From positions 1-64,000 of the forward strand of contig CAJNOI010000329.1 in the NCBI GenBank assembly GCA_905250115.1: 64,000 nucleotides of DNA, written 5' to 3'. This stretch comes from Adineta steineri. Its lineage: Eukaryota > Rotifera > Eurotatoria > Adinetida > Adinetidae. The position numbers were made by a program, and so were the translations under genes. Of this stretch, positions 24,082 through 35,706 are shown in pieces; position 1 is the first letter of the stretch; the number at the start of each line of letters is the position of its first letter. The notes below the pieces were generated by a model, which worked only from the letters and a program-made list of their open reading frames with translations, did not search any database and was not told where the DNA came from.

Positions 24082-24194
24082 AATGGCAGAAAGTTTTACA
24101 CAAATGAGATCAGAATCGAAAAATGATGTTGTTTTTATTTAATTGTTAGAAAAAAAACTTTTTTCATGGCTAAAATATTACATAACAATAAGAT

Positions 24195-24333
24195 TTAAAT
24201 GTCTGATACATTGAATGTGGATAGAGAAGGAAAGTTATTTAATGATCGTTGCGAATTATCATCAGTAGAAAGATATGTATTGTCTTGCTGGGCATTAACA
24301 CTTAATGATAAAGGTAAATAATGTTCTATAATT
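24195..24333 (-). other. Candidate C-terminal tail exon of the STRA6-like gene
   Basis: Open for about 46 codons on the minus strand up to TAA at 24195-24197, with protein-like content (HYLPLSLSVNAQ then STDDNSQRS). It could be joined in frame either by a 30-nt intron (24334-24363) or by a 66-nt intron from an upstream GTCTGAG donor to 24325. If used, the STRA6-like protein gains a Ser/Asn-rich cytoplasmic tail in place of ending at 24348. Confidence 0.4.
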
Positions 24334-24347
24334 CTAAAAGAAATGAA

Positions 24348-27300
24348 TCAACAATAAATATACCTTATTTTTCTTCGTTGTTGTCTCAGACCAAATAAAT
24401 AGGGATTATGTATTAGAGTATATGCAAGAAACCAGCGAAAACGAGATTGTCTATATCTTCTAATTTCGTGAAATCCACGTGCTTTTTGTGTATGTACTAT
24501 TGTTTTTCTCGATAATGATTCATCGTCATCATCAAATTTTGGACGTCGTTGAACAATATCATCGTACAATAAAGAACAAAAAGCTAAGAAAAATAAAATA
24601 AAATTTTTTGGGTTTATCAAAACTCACCGAGCATCACTGGATTTGTATGAGCAACTTCCATATGTAAATATGAGATATATACAGTGAAGCCAAGATCTAA
24701 ATTAAAGAATTTGGTTTATTTTTTATATAAAATCGAGTATTCTACCGAATTTTTCTGTTGATCTTCCATGTAAACTACAATCAAGTCTTGACATATAAAT
24801 TATATTAAGAAAAATGGCTTTCATTAAACGAATAATACATGAAATAAAACCAAGAAAACAATCTTAATAAAAATAAAATTCTTTTATATATTTTAACTTA
24901 TTTAAATTAAAATAAATCTTACCAATAATAAAAGAAAAATAAAGAAAATTTTCATAAACTTTTTCTTCTTTCATATTTTGAATAAAAAAATATTTTTCAA
25001 CTGTGGATCTACCAACCATTATTAATAGATAAAGAATAAATACAGGTACAATTACATTAAGTAATAATTCAATATAAGGTATATGTAAAGATATTATTTG
25101 AATTGCATAAAATATGAAAATGATCATATGAAAGAATATTATAAAGCCACATGCCATATGACCAACAAGAAAACCAAAATAAGAAAGTGATTTTAATAGG
25201 ATTGTATTTGGTTTTAAATTAACTGCTGGTGGAATATCTACATGTATACCTTTAAATAATTGTAACTTATGTTTTTCATAATTCTTTATTCCACTAAACA
25301 ATTGAAGTGAGATTATCCCACTCGTAATAACTGCACTTATGACTATAAATTCCAATGAATAAAGATAAAATGTCTTACTAATATTAAATATTGTTCCAGT
25401 ATAATAGTTTACAAATGGTATATATAGAAAAATAATTGTATATGATAAATAATAGAGAAAAATAATAGCTACTGTGTATGTACATATAGCGATTGTTGTA
25501 AAATGAAAATCATTATTCCAATGATAAATTGAATGAAGACATTTTTTAATATATGATTCATCTTTTGAATAGACTTGTTGATTAAAAGAAGGATTTCTTC
25601 GAAATAATTTTGTTACATAATATTTTGCAAATGAATATTCATCAGATTGTGTAATAGATGATGACCATATACTTTGGTTTTTCTTAATTGGAATATATAT
25701 GGAATCATATGCAAAACGTAGAAATAATTCAGCAGTAATATATGAAAGTAAAATAAAATATGGAATATTTTTTATTAAACCAAAAATAATAAAGAATTTT
25801 GTATTAAGTTCCTAAAGAAGATTTAATTAGAAATTTATTTATCAATATCAAGTAATTCTTTAACATACTGTTGGAAGTTTAGTTTCTTTTGAAATTGAAT
25901 CAAATTTTGACATAGGTAAAGAACTCATACATGCTCCTTCTCGTATGATTGTATAGATAATATTACCTAATATATATAAACAGATTAAAAATCGCCCAAT
26001 AATATTACGTAATTGTAATGAAGCAAGTATGGGATAATATCGCAATCTAAAGCAAATAACATTACTTAGTTTTTCTTCATTTCTAAAATATTTTTTACCC
26101 AATAAGAACAATAGTTACTATTTCTAATAATGCAGTCAGTATACCATCATTTAATAGATTCATTCCATTAAATAACAATCCTTCAAATTTTTGTAATAAT
26201 TCAAATGCAAGAAGTCCAAAAACTGTTGCTGTCGTAAAACGATTTTCTATCCGGAATGGTTCAATTGGTGATATTAAACCTATGAAAAAACTCTATAAAA
26301 TATTTAAAAAAATTTTAGCTGATCGATCATTACGTAAATGTAGACATTTGTTTTCTCGTTTAATTGTCCAAGAAAAAATGATTATTAAAGCAAGTGCTAA
26401 TGGAGCAAATGCGTAAGTTGTCATTTTATTATTTGATAGAATTTTACATTTTGTTTCTAATTTAACTGTATCATTAACTGTATCATGTTTAAATAATGTT
26501 AATTGTACTGTTGCTGTTAGAGAAAGCAATAATACTAAAAAGAATATACTTAATCCACCAACCCAAATAAATCGAGCAAGAGAACGTTTCTTTCGAGGAG
26601 ATGTTTCTGATAAACTAAAAGAAAGAATTGAACATATTTATTTGTCTACTCATGAAGCGATACACTGTAGTAATTGTAACGATGATTTCATAACAAAAAA
26701 TCGAAAACCTTCCAAAAGTGACCACTATAGAGAGGTTATACTATAATACAATAACTTACGTTAATCGTCTTTTTTCTACAGAAACAATTTGACGAGCTTG
26801 ATTCATATTATATAGTTTTTGCTCCTCTTCATGATTTTCAGTGTTATTTTCTTTATTTCGTTTTTTATGTTGATGTATTTTAAAACGGCATCTACAAAAA
26901 CTATGATAAAAACAGATAAATCATAATTATTATCCATTAATTTGATAAACTTACTTAATAAATGTTCTAACAATGAATACGAGTCCCCGTCGAATTGGTT
27001 GTCTTGATAATCCATAAAGTACAAAAATAAGAATAAGACCAATTATGATTTGTCTACCTTGGCTTGAGACTAAGAAATACTGATATATTTTCTTTTGCAA
27101 AAAAATAAATCTTACTTCTTTCACAAAGAAGACCATCGTATAGAAATGAACAAGAACATTTAAAAGATGATAATGTATTTATACAGCGACCATGTTTGCC
27201 ACATTTGTTATTTTCAAAGCAGAAATTGAGTACTATAGAATGATTAGGTATAAAAGAGATGATTCATTTCATAATCAAAAAAATTACAAACCTGTTTCAC

Positions 27301-28186
27301 AAATATGTTTATATTCAATATTAGATTCGACATTACTCAATGAACAAATCATTTTATTTGATATTAAAGAAGTTTTTAATATATAAACTGTAGAACCATT
27401 ATTTATAAAATTCCATTCTAATCGATCGCATATTCCTTGAATATTATTCATTTGTTTTTCATCTGCTAAATCCAGATTATCATATTCATATTCATCATTA
27501 TGATCATTATAAGTATCTGAATTTGTAACAGTTTGTTTTATTTTTTTTGAACGTTTTGATATACGCAAACCAGCTTCATTCAATTCATCAATAAATTTTT
27601 CTTTTAATTTATAATCTCGAATAAATAATTCACGAAATTTGTTTTTCATAAGTTGCCATTGATCTTGATCATCTATTAAAATTCCTAAAATGGTTTTTCT
27701 TCTAAGATAACAAAACGAAATCGAAAGAAAAATATTTGGTTACCTTTTAATAAATTTGGTTCGATATGAATCATTAATGTAGATAAATTATTTTTAGTTA
27801 AAATATAAGATGCATAAAATAATTCAATTGTATTTCGTATTTGCATTAGATTTGAATTTAGAATACTACATGTATGATTAGCTTGAGTTGATATTGATTT
27901 AATTTTAGATAAATAATAACATGAACCACCAAAATGTTCCCATCCTTTTGGACAATGAAGTTGATTTACTAGCGAAAAAAAACAACTCGAATGAACTTTA
28001 TATAATCAATTTTTAAAACCTACCAATCATTTTGATTTTGCCAATCATTGATGGAAATTCATATTGTAGTAATCCAATATCATCAAGCTCAACATTTGGT
28101 AAATCAGTAGGCAAAACGCATACCAATGGTTGAATGAGAAAATTAGTTAAAAATACAAATACCAGGGGCAAAATAATGGACGGCAT
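24348..28186 (-). CDS. STRA6-like: STRA6-type retinol-uptake receptor with extracellular C-type-lectin and EGF domains
   Basis: Thirteen exons: 28024-28186, 27744-27968, 27292-27684, 27116-27232, 26955-27069, 26760-26891, 26334-26614, 26099-26279, 25869-26046, 24923-25811, 24746-24862, 24628-24696, 24348-24583. Phases sum exactly to 1031 residues. Order: signal peptide (MPSIILPLVFVFLTNFLIQP); C-type-lectin-like domain, about 57-260, beginning CPKGWEHFGGSCYYLS and ending KHICE, with a long acidic insert; an EGF domain, about 264-297, with six Cys (C-x5-C-x5-C-x8-C-x-C-x8-C); then a multi-span region. Its C-terminal half matches vertebrate STRA6: RYYPILASL, the SYFGFLVGHMACGF segment, and HTNPVMLAFCSLL followed by RFRWFLAYTLIHNP. 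STRA6 moves retinol across the plasma membrane from its carrier. Vertebrate STRA6 has no lectin or EGF domain, so this is an unusual architecture; retinol transport is inferred. Confidence 0.82.
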
Positions 28187-28560
28187 ATATTAGTCGAGTA
28201 TGAGTAATAATTTATCTATTTTAAGATGCTTGCATATATATAAAAGAAAAAAAAGAATGAATTTATTGAAGGTAAAGTTAAAGGTATAAAAGTGTGAAAG
28301 TAATCAACAAATGCAAATTTTGATACTTTGCACGAGTATATATAATGTGTCATGACGTGGGTAAAATGGTTAATAAAAGGGGTGAAAGAAAAACAAGGAA
28401 GAAAAACAAGAGAACAGATGAAAGAGAAAAATCCAATATACAAGGTTGCGTAGAATATTTTTACCTGCAATAGAAGAAAAAGAATTCTTCTTAATGTTTT
28501 TTTTTATCGAATCTATACAAGAAGTAGAGATGCTACGTTACTTTTATTTTCTATTACTTG

Positions 28561-28860
28561 TTACTAGAAATCAGAGATGTCCATGGCGGCGGTGCTGCTA
28601 CCGCTGCTGCGCCGCGAACGCCACGGCGGCAGCGGCAGATTTTTTTCCAAAACTGCGGCGGCGCGGCAGCAACTTTTATCATACTGTCGCGGTAGCGGCA
28701 ACTTTTTACAGGAGCGCGGTGCGGCAGCGCCGCGGCACACTTCTTTTTATTATAGTCGCGGCGCGGCAGCGGCGCGGCAGCGGCGCGTTAGCTTTTTTAC
28801 AATATCGGCGCGGCGCGGCAGCGGCAGATTCTCAACCGCGATGGACATCTCTGCTAGTAA
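28561..28860. mobile_element. 300-bp GC-rich element with terminal inverted repeats
   Basis: The ends TTACTAGAAATCAGAGATGT and (reverse complement of the right end) TTACTAGCAGAGATGTCCAT are inverted repeats of about 25 bp that continue CCATGGCGG / CCATCGCGG. The interior is strikingly GC-rich for this contig, made of imperfect copies of GCGGCAGCGGC / GCGCGGCAGC alternating with T-rich spacers such as ACTTTTTAC. No coding potential. It looks like a non-autonomous TIR transposon with internal tandem repeats. Confidence 0.65.
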
Positions 28861-28959
28861 TAAGTAATAAGAAAATAATAAATACTTGTGGCATATAACG
28901 GGAACATTAATGATCATGTGGAAAAAAGATGAATGAGTATGCATCGAATCATATATGAC

Positions 28960-29040
28960 AGGGTGTGGGTGTGGGTGCGGGTGTAGGTTTGAGTGTGAGT
29001 GTGGGTGTTAATCGTCTCTTAACCCACACCCAGACTCTGA
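28960..29040. repeat. TGTGGG-type fold-back element with a long G-rich arm
   Basis: Left arm GGGTGTGGGTGTGGGTGCGG continuing GTGTAGG...GTGTGGGTG; right arm AACCCACACCCAGACTCTGA. The left arm is much longer than the right and could form a G-quadruplex. Confidence 0.6.
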
Positions 29041-29132
29041 CTAGTTGACATAACGATTTTAGAAGAAGCCAAAAGAAAATACGAGAAAAATGATTAGAAC
29101 AAACATCGATACTGGTCAATGACGACATCTAA

Positions 29133-29206
29133 GTATTTTCGACATTTTCTTCTTTCGACATTTTGCTTTTCGACTTTTTTCAATTTCGACTTTTTTTTCG
29201 ACGTTT
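29133..29206. repeat. Degenerate minisatellite of TTTCGAC words
   Basis: About five copies, spaced roughly 16 bp, of TTTCGACATTTT / TTTCGACTTTTT. It lies about 100 bp from a TGTGGG element, as does a similar TCGAA-rich patch at 57668-57772. Confidence 0.5.
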
Positions 29207-29422
29207 AGCAAGCAAATCAGTTTGACAGAGGATCACATGAAGAATCTTTTGAAAAATAAATATATTTTTTTTTGACAATAGAATTTTTCATTTTCAGATA
29301 GAACATTTTATGATAAGTACATTTAGCTAAATGGAACATACAGACAACAAAAAGATACAATATATTGACAGAAAAAGAACAGTTTGAATAAAATAATATA
29401 TAAGATAAGTTCCATTTTGTGT

Positions 29423-30534
29423 TTATATGCCAGTGGTCATCACCGCTGCTGTTCGTGTTTGTTTCCGAGGAAAGAAATGACGATAGCATTGTATTATTAT
29501 TCGCTTGAGTTCTTGCCTAAATATACTCGCTGTTAGAGTATAAATGTAGAAGCCAGTACAGTTCGGAATGTAGAACAGAGTTAATGCCAATGCATAGAAA
29601 AACAACTCCCAAGTGTTTTGAACAGCGCTCTTTTGCCAATTGGTTGATACTACATTATACAACTAAAATAACAGATTGTTATGTTACTTTCTAATATGGC
29701 AAAATTGAAGCAACTCATACCTGATAACCTCCTCCTGGTATCGCACATATAATATTGACCAGTACTTGAAAAAGTAACATGCGTAAAAGATGTCGATCTT
29801 TTCGATGCAAATACCCAGCTCTTGTCATTGGATGAATTCGTCTTTGTGTTTGTCGAATATTAGCAATGGTAAGTAAACCAAAGATAGCCATGAGTGTTGG
29901 TGGTAAAAAATAATTGATGATGATTGAATATAAAGCTACAAAGAGTGTATAGGAACCTGGCTGAATGTAACACTGTGTATAGCCTAATCTTGAAAAAATG
30001 GTGGAGCCAAATAAACTATGAATGGAAAAGAGTATCCAGAATAGAGATACACAACCTATCGATCGATAGGCAAATCGTGGTTGACTCCATGAACGTGCTG
30101 TCGCACTTCGTGAGCTCAATAACAATCGATCGATACAAGCTAAAACCATAAAACTTGGTGGTAGAATAGCCGTAATATATGTAAGATAGAACTTGATCTT
30201 GCAAAAGGCCAGCGATGTTTGCGCTGGATCGACATTATAGCCTACATAATCATAATAAGTATATAGATCATCAAATGTTTGCAAACTTACCGAGAGAAAG
30301 ACCATTGAGAAGAATAGTGCAGTTGATAAAGAACAATTGTGTACATGAAGCAGCAAGGAAATATATGGCACAAGAATTAGTTCGAAAGACATGCTGAACA
30401 AAAATGATAATGTTTAGAATCTCGCCAATATTGCCAAGAATAAGCAAAATTGGTGTGGTTATTCGAACAAGAGCAAGCTGAGCATTCTGAATGGCTTGTA
30501 TGATAGCCAACGTTGCTGCAGTCGTATCAGACAT
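29423..30534 (-). CDS. Rhodopsin-like G-protein-coupled receptor 3
   Basis: Three exons: 30291-30534, 29721-30241 and 29423-29662, with introns of 49 and 58 nt; phases sum to 334 residues. Start at the ATG of MSDTTAATL (30534). TM1 carries the GN motif (LLILGNIGEILN), TM3 ends in MVLACIDRLLLSS (DRL in place of DRY), extracellular loop 2 has a Cys (YTQCYIQPGS), TM5-TM6 flank a basic loop (RQTQRRIHPMTR), and TM7 ends FYIYTLTASIFRQELKR where NPxxY would be expected. This is the same bdelloid-expanded peptide-receptor type as the receptor at 7744-9217, with which it shares the TM7/tail pattern. Reading through intron 1 keeps an open frame in another phase, so the 49-nt intron is chosen because it restores the GYNVDPAQTSLAFC loop expected before TM3. 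Confidence 0.8.
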
Positions 30535-30951
30535 CGATTCAATTGCACTCACTAAACTGAAACGTTTTTTTTCATATCTTGCATTGTCGTCAGAGCACTA
30601 ATATATATACTAGAGATAGAATTTCTACTTTTTTCTACATTGTTTTCTTACATCCTTCCTGTATATAAAAAGAATAAAAAATTATTGTGTTACATTAATT
30701 AAGGACCAATGATGTGGATTAAAAGTGTGTTATTCTTCATTATAGAGTGCAAATATGAAAATGACGTCACAATTAGTGTTAATTCTTTCATCTCATATAA
30801 ACTTTTATTGATGTGTTAAAATAATTAGATATTATTAGAAACAAGCAATTAGTTAACAAGAGAAAACCTTTTAGGCAACGTACCATGTATAATGCATGTG
30901 CGTGACAAATTATAAATAATACTAAAGAGTACTACCTTGATAATGATAAGC

Positions 30952-31237
30952 CATCTTGAGGATGGGCTGTAACTATAGATACGAGAGTATTATAATCAAC
31001 TAACATCTAGACTCAAATCCTTTAAGATGGTTTAAGTTTATTTTTCATAGAATTTATAAGTTAACAAGTAAAAGTCCATTAAAATCGATTTTTTTTATCT
31101 CGTTTCTAATATGCGTATTGATAAAAAAGTTCTTGCGTAAATCAATAGTGTATTTTATAAATATTCGAAAACTGATTGAAATAGAGTAATGAATCAATAT
31201 CAAAGATATAACAAAACATAGGAAAAAAAGAATTGAG
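30952..31237. repeat. Left copy of a direct repeat flanking the second F-box/LRR gene
   Basis: Starts with a fold-back remnant (CATCTTGAGGATGGGCTGTA ... CTTTAAGATGG), then about 200 bp that match 35900-36107 in the same orientation, for example TAAGTCCATTAAAATCGA-like, ATGCGTATTGATA and GTATTTTATAAATATTCGAA blocks. Divergence is moderate, with a few indels. Confidence 0.6.
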
Positions 31238-31296
31238 GGTGTGGGTGCGGATAAACTTAAATTCTCTTAATTCACACCCACACCCACACTCTCAAG
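31233..31296. repeat. TGTGGG-type fold-back element, well preserved
   Basis: TTGAGGGTGTGGGTGCGGAT pairs with CACACCCACACCCACACTCT followed by CAAG. Loop about 20 nt. Confidence 0.7.
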
Positions 31297-32141
31297 AAAC
31301 AAGAAAAGTAAAAGCAAAGAAGTATTTTGATGGTGTTTTCATCATATGTGTAATGCCATTTCAAACGGACAGTAAGTTTGTGAAGACGAAATAGTTGATC
31401 GATAAATGTAATATCTTCCCAGTCTACCTGTTTTTTGCCGGTCTACTGGTAAAACTCGTTTTACTTCCTGTTGCTATTTCTTATTAAATTGTTATAATTT
31501 ATGGGAAAACGCATAGTGAATATTCTCAAAACCATTCAAAATTTTCGGATTCACAATATTATTTAATAATCTGTGTTGAAGCCTCTACGAAATAAAATCC
31601 CCAATAAGAGGACTATGTCGTAAAAATATGCACCGTTATTTTTTTTATCTCAAGCAAAAAATGGAAAGGAAAGACAAAACTGTATAGTGCAGCGTTATGA
31701 AAAAAAACGTGCGTGAAAGACATGTATTCATGACCATCTCGTCAACGTGTGTATGAAATAGCACGGTCCATTGATTCACGTTAATAAACATTACTTAGAA
31801 AAAACCAAGTAACTTTATTGAATATAAATAAGCAAGGTAGCTTGCTCCCTACATACATAAAAACAACTTCAATATATCCCAGTATTAATTTCCATCGTAA
31901 GTATACCTAGCTATTTATATACCCGTTTGTCCACTTAACGCAATACTTCAGGCATAAGAATTTACTTTCGAATTCGAAATGAATCATGCCTCTCTATTTC
32001 ATCCTTTCGTCATACTTTTTCAGTTCTGTACAACAATAAACTTGTCTCGCACATTATTCACACTCGAATATATTAAAAAAGAGAAAATATATATCAACGC
32101 TCACATAGACTCTACAAAAAACACAAATTTCGAAAACAAGA

Positions 32142-35100
32142 ATGTTTGACACGGCAAATTTATCTCTTCACACTTTACCTGTGGAGATGGTGTTTCGTAT
32201 TCTGGACAACTTGGATCCATTATCAATCCTCCTGTCATGCCGTGATGTATGTAGAAGGCTCAACGAAATTACAGACTGTTATAATCCATATCAGGTAAAG
32301 TTCGATCTAGGCCTAAATCACAAATGACATTAAATTTGTGACTTGGATTTTTTTCTTTTCGTAAAGCGTATATTCAGAAAATAGAGAATTTTTACAGAAC
32401 TTTTCGGGGTACAAGAATTGAATGGGACTCTCATTTCTTGATCCAAAGAAGCCTATTTTGAAAAAATCACTATTTTTAATAAAACTTGACCAAAGGTTTT
32501 CTCGGGGTCGATGATCTCGAACCCATAATTGCTTTCTAAAAATAAAATATTTCTTTTTACAGAAACTAACTCCGAATTTAGAATCCTCGGCTCCTTCAAA
32601 CCTCTGTTAAAGTTTTAACAAAATTCATGATTTTCTTAAAATAGGCTTTCCTGAGAAAAAATGATACTCACAAATTAACCGATTCTGTGATTTTGACCGA
32701 CACCCGCACAGAAATTGAGACTAACTAAGGCGGTTGGTCTTGATACATGTTTATCTATTGTGATGCTAACCATTCATCTAGCTTACTCTGACAAAAAAAA
32801 GCTTATTCTTTATTCTTGATTTTATATTTATTTTTTAAAGTTACACTCCTAATCACTAGTGACAGTTTCTTGTACTTATTGATACTAGTTTTGGAAAGAT
32901 TGAACAAAGATTACAGATTTTCTAGGCCATTAGCATTTTGATCAAAAATGAGTTGTTAGTGTATGAAAATGAAACTATTTTAGATGACTTGATTTGCAGT
33001 GATCTGTTTTGTGAATTATTCTATGTAACGTCGAGAGTTTATTGTTATTGTTTTAAATAAAAATAACTTTTTTTCTAAAACAAATCCTCTCTCACATTGT
33101 TATACACTCCAGAGTTCGACATGGGACACTTTTTCGTGACCCACCTCGACGTCAAAGATATTTTTTTGTCAATTAGAACGAGTTTTTTTTTCAGATATTA
33201 GGCACCCGTAAAAACGATCATATTTGAAAATAACAAACCATTCATGATGCATAAATGTCTTATGCGTTACAGAAAAAGTCTAAAAGACAGAAATATCGTT
33301 TATCATAAGATTAACCCGTTGACGGAGGGGTTGCTTTTAGACAAATTGAGTTTTTTCTAAAACTGTTAAATCATGTGACATTAGCAAGACTGTATCCAGT
33401 TGTCATTTCATTTATAGCGATTTCGCGACCTGCACTTTCTTTTGCTGAGCAGGCACTTTGATCTAAAACAATCGGAAGCAGGTCTTCTTTAATGACAGAG
33501 TAACCAATTCTCTACAAAATGAGATGTCGCCGAGCTCTCTACGACGTAGTTTGTCCGAACTACATCAAATTTGGTGAAGGATAAATGCCATTTTCCTTCT
33601 ACTTTCTTTGATAATGGAGGTGTTTGTATTGTAAGTTGAAAAGACTAGATATTTTTGCGTCAAAGGAAAGCTTGCATCACCAAGCTAGCAAGGTTAAAAT
33701 AGCCACAACTTCGTACATACAAGCGAACGGTCGCTGATATTTTAAACTTATAATACAAAATACCTACATTATTAGGGAAAATAGAGACAAAAAGAACTTT
33801 CGTGACCATTGGTCCCGAAGCCATAATTTTCTAGAAAATCTACTTCCAAGCGTTTTAGACGAAAATGTCTGTTAGACAAAAGAAAGAGCACACCGAGACA
33901 CCCTTATAAACGAAAGGATAACTTGATACGCTTAGCCGTTTTTTAAATAGTTTTTTCATTTTACACGCCTTTAGTATGATGAGACGTCTGTACAAGTTTC
34001 ATTTTGAACAGCTTAAAATTCAGAACAAAAATATCGAATAGAATGCCTTGTTAATTTATCATAGTATCATACGAAGATAAATTACATCCAAAACTACGTA
34101 ACTAGTTCAACGGTTTCCTTTTCACATTTTATTTCACGTAGACATGTACCACTCTGGATTTGAAACGTTGCACGTTCCGCGAGCGGCTACTACTACGTTT
34201 ATTTATTATCCTACAAATGAATACAGTAAGACAATTCATTTATTCAGATATCCAATATCATTATTTGACACAGACAATCATTTCACTCAATCTTCCGCGC
34301 AACAGCATGCTCCCTGAACAGGCAAAACATCTAGCTGATGCCTTACAAAAGAATACAGTAAGAAAATTTATTTACTAGTCCACCCAGACCTCAAATGATC
34401 ATGTGGCGTAGACACTTACCACACTCGATCTTTCGCACAACAGTATCCGTAATAAAGGGGTGCAACATCTAGCTACTGCTTTAAAAACGAATACAGTAAT
34501 ACAAATGCTTTACTGATCTGTCACATATCGTACATGATCATTTGATATAGACACTCACGACACTCACTCTTTCTTTCAACAACATTGGTGTCGAAGGGAT
34601 GCAACATCTAGCTGATGCTTTAAAAACGAATACAGTAAGACAGTTTCTTTATTTTTTCACCGATATATAAAGTAATCGTTTGACATAGCAACTCACTACA
34701 CTCGACCTCAATGCCAACTGCATCGCTGATGATGGGGCACAATATCTAGCTACCGGATTACAAACGAATGCAGTAAGACAATTTCTTTATTTATCCAGCC
34801 ATATTTAAAACGATCATTTTCCATAGACACTCATCACACTCGTTCTTTCAAATAACGAGATCCAGGATGAAGGGGTACAACATCTAGCTAGTGCGTTAAA
34901 AAGAAATACGGTAACACAATTGCTTTACTGATCTATCACGTATCTAACATAATCATTTGACACAGACACTCATCACACTCGACCTTTCTAACAATGAGTT
35001 CGGTGATAAAGGGGCACAACATCTAGCTGATGCCTTACAAACGAATACAGTAAGATAATTTCTTTATCTTTCTATCACATACATCATGATTATTCGACAT

Positions 35101-35352
35101 AGACACTCACTACACTCATTCTTTTTTTCCACAACATTGGTGTCGAAGGGATGCAACATCTAGCTACTGCGTTAAAAAGGAATACAGTAAGATAATTGCC
35201 TTACCCATCTATCACATATCTAAGATGATAATTTGACACAGACACTCACTACAATCGATCTTAGATACCGTAGATACATCAGCATCAAGGATAAAATGAA
35301 ACAAATTTTCGGTAATTTGCTACAAAGTGACATGAGATCGATTCTATTTTGA
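32142..35352 (+). CDS. F-box/leucine-rich-repeat protein, second copy
   Basis: Exon 1 (32142-32294) encodes a 51-residue F-box (LHTLPVEMVFRILDNLDPLS), the same length and phase as exon 1 of the minus-strand paralogue. After an 1847-nt intron come LRR exons at 34142-34225, 34274-34357, 34412-34495, 34551-34634, 34689-34772, 34827-34910, 34966-35049 and 35103-35186 (each 84 nt, phase 0) and a terminal exon 35242-35352; total 311 residues. Repeats follow TLTTLxLSxNxI...GVQHLAxALKxNT. The first LRR (TCTTLDLKRCTFRERLLL) is degenerate. The product is probably a substrate adaptor of an SCF ubiquitin ligase. It has nine LRR exons, against about twenty in the other copy. I found no further exon in the long intron, though a short one could hide there. 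Confidence 0.75.
32295..34141 (+). other. Long first intron of the second F-box/LRR gene
   Basis: 1847 nt, starting GTAAAG and ending CACGTAG. It has a slightly higher GC and different texture from the surrounding intergenic DNA but no open frame of note. No fold-back element was seen. Confidence 0.5.
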
Positions 35353-35506
35353 TGTCGATCAAAGAAGTGTTTTTCTAGCATCGAGTGACTCTCGTTGGTT
35401 TGACTAATTTTGTTTGTGTGGAGGATGCTTCATTGTTCTTGAGAGTGTTCAATATATTTGAATGAAAAGATTATATATGGCATATATAATAATATGTCAG
35501 TCGAAT

Positions 35507-35556
35507 CTTGAGGGTGTGGGTATGGGTGCGAATTCATGCACAACCCACACTCTTCT
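35507..35556. repeat. TGTGGG-type fold-back element
   Basis: CTTGAGGGTGTGGGTATGGG, loop GCGAATTCATGC, right arm ACAACCCACACTCTT. Only about 50 bp long. Confidence 0.65.
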
Positions 35557-35706
35557 TATTTATTCATTTTGCGCCGATCAAAAATCAGACAAATATCCTA
35601 TTTTCTATTTTTTATACTCAGTTTTTTAGGATATAGGATAACTAGAAAGGAAAACTTTGACCGAAAAAATCTAGACACAGGAGGTACTGCGCTGATCATG
35701 ATAAAA

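Larger units (their letters stand above)
22025..24194. other. Intergenic region, 2.2 kb
   Basis: No gene recognised. It carries two fold-back elements (23448-23519, 24016-24081), an isolated terminus ATCTTGAGGATGTCA at 23698-23712, and a patch CTCGACACCCACGTCGACAT at 23160-23179 resembling a decayed arm. Confidence 0.45.
28187..29422. other. Intergenic with GC-rich element and fold-back repeats
   Basis: Upstream of the STRA6-like gene. It contains the 300-bp GC-rich inverted-repeat element, a TGTGGG fold-back and a TTTCGAC minisatellite, all listed separately. Open frames across 28446-28944 come from the GC-rich repeat composition and are not genes. Confidence 0.5.
30535..32141. other. Intergenic region
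   Basis: Upstream of GPCR 3 and of the second F-box/LRR gene (divergent). It contains the left copy of a diverged direct repeat (30952-31237) and a well-preserved fold-back (31233-31296). Confidence 0.45.

Noticed and set aside
24200-24312. Plus-strand exon starting ATGTCTGATACATTG with a GTAAAT donor
   Set aside because: The minus strand of the same segment gives a better explanation as the C-terminal tail of the STRA6-like gene, and no plus-strand partner exon is seen.
26047-26111. Apparent +1 frameshift in the STRA6-like gene
   Set aside because: A 52-nt GT-AG intron (26047-26098, GTAAAAAATA...TTTGCTTTAG) removes the stop and joins both sides in phase 2, matching intron sizes elsewhere, so no frameshift is needed.
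28446-28944. Overlapping Arg/Ala-rich open frames on both strands
   Set aside because: They lie in the GC-rich inverted-repeat element and owe their openness to its GCG/GGC tandem composition. No start context, domain or splice sites.
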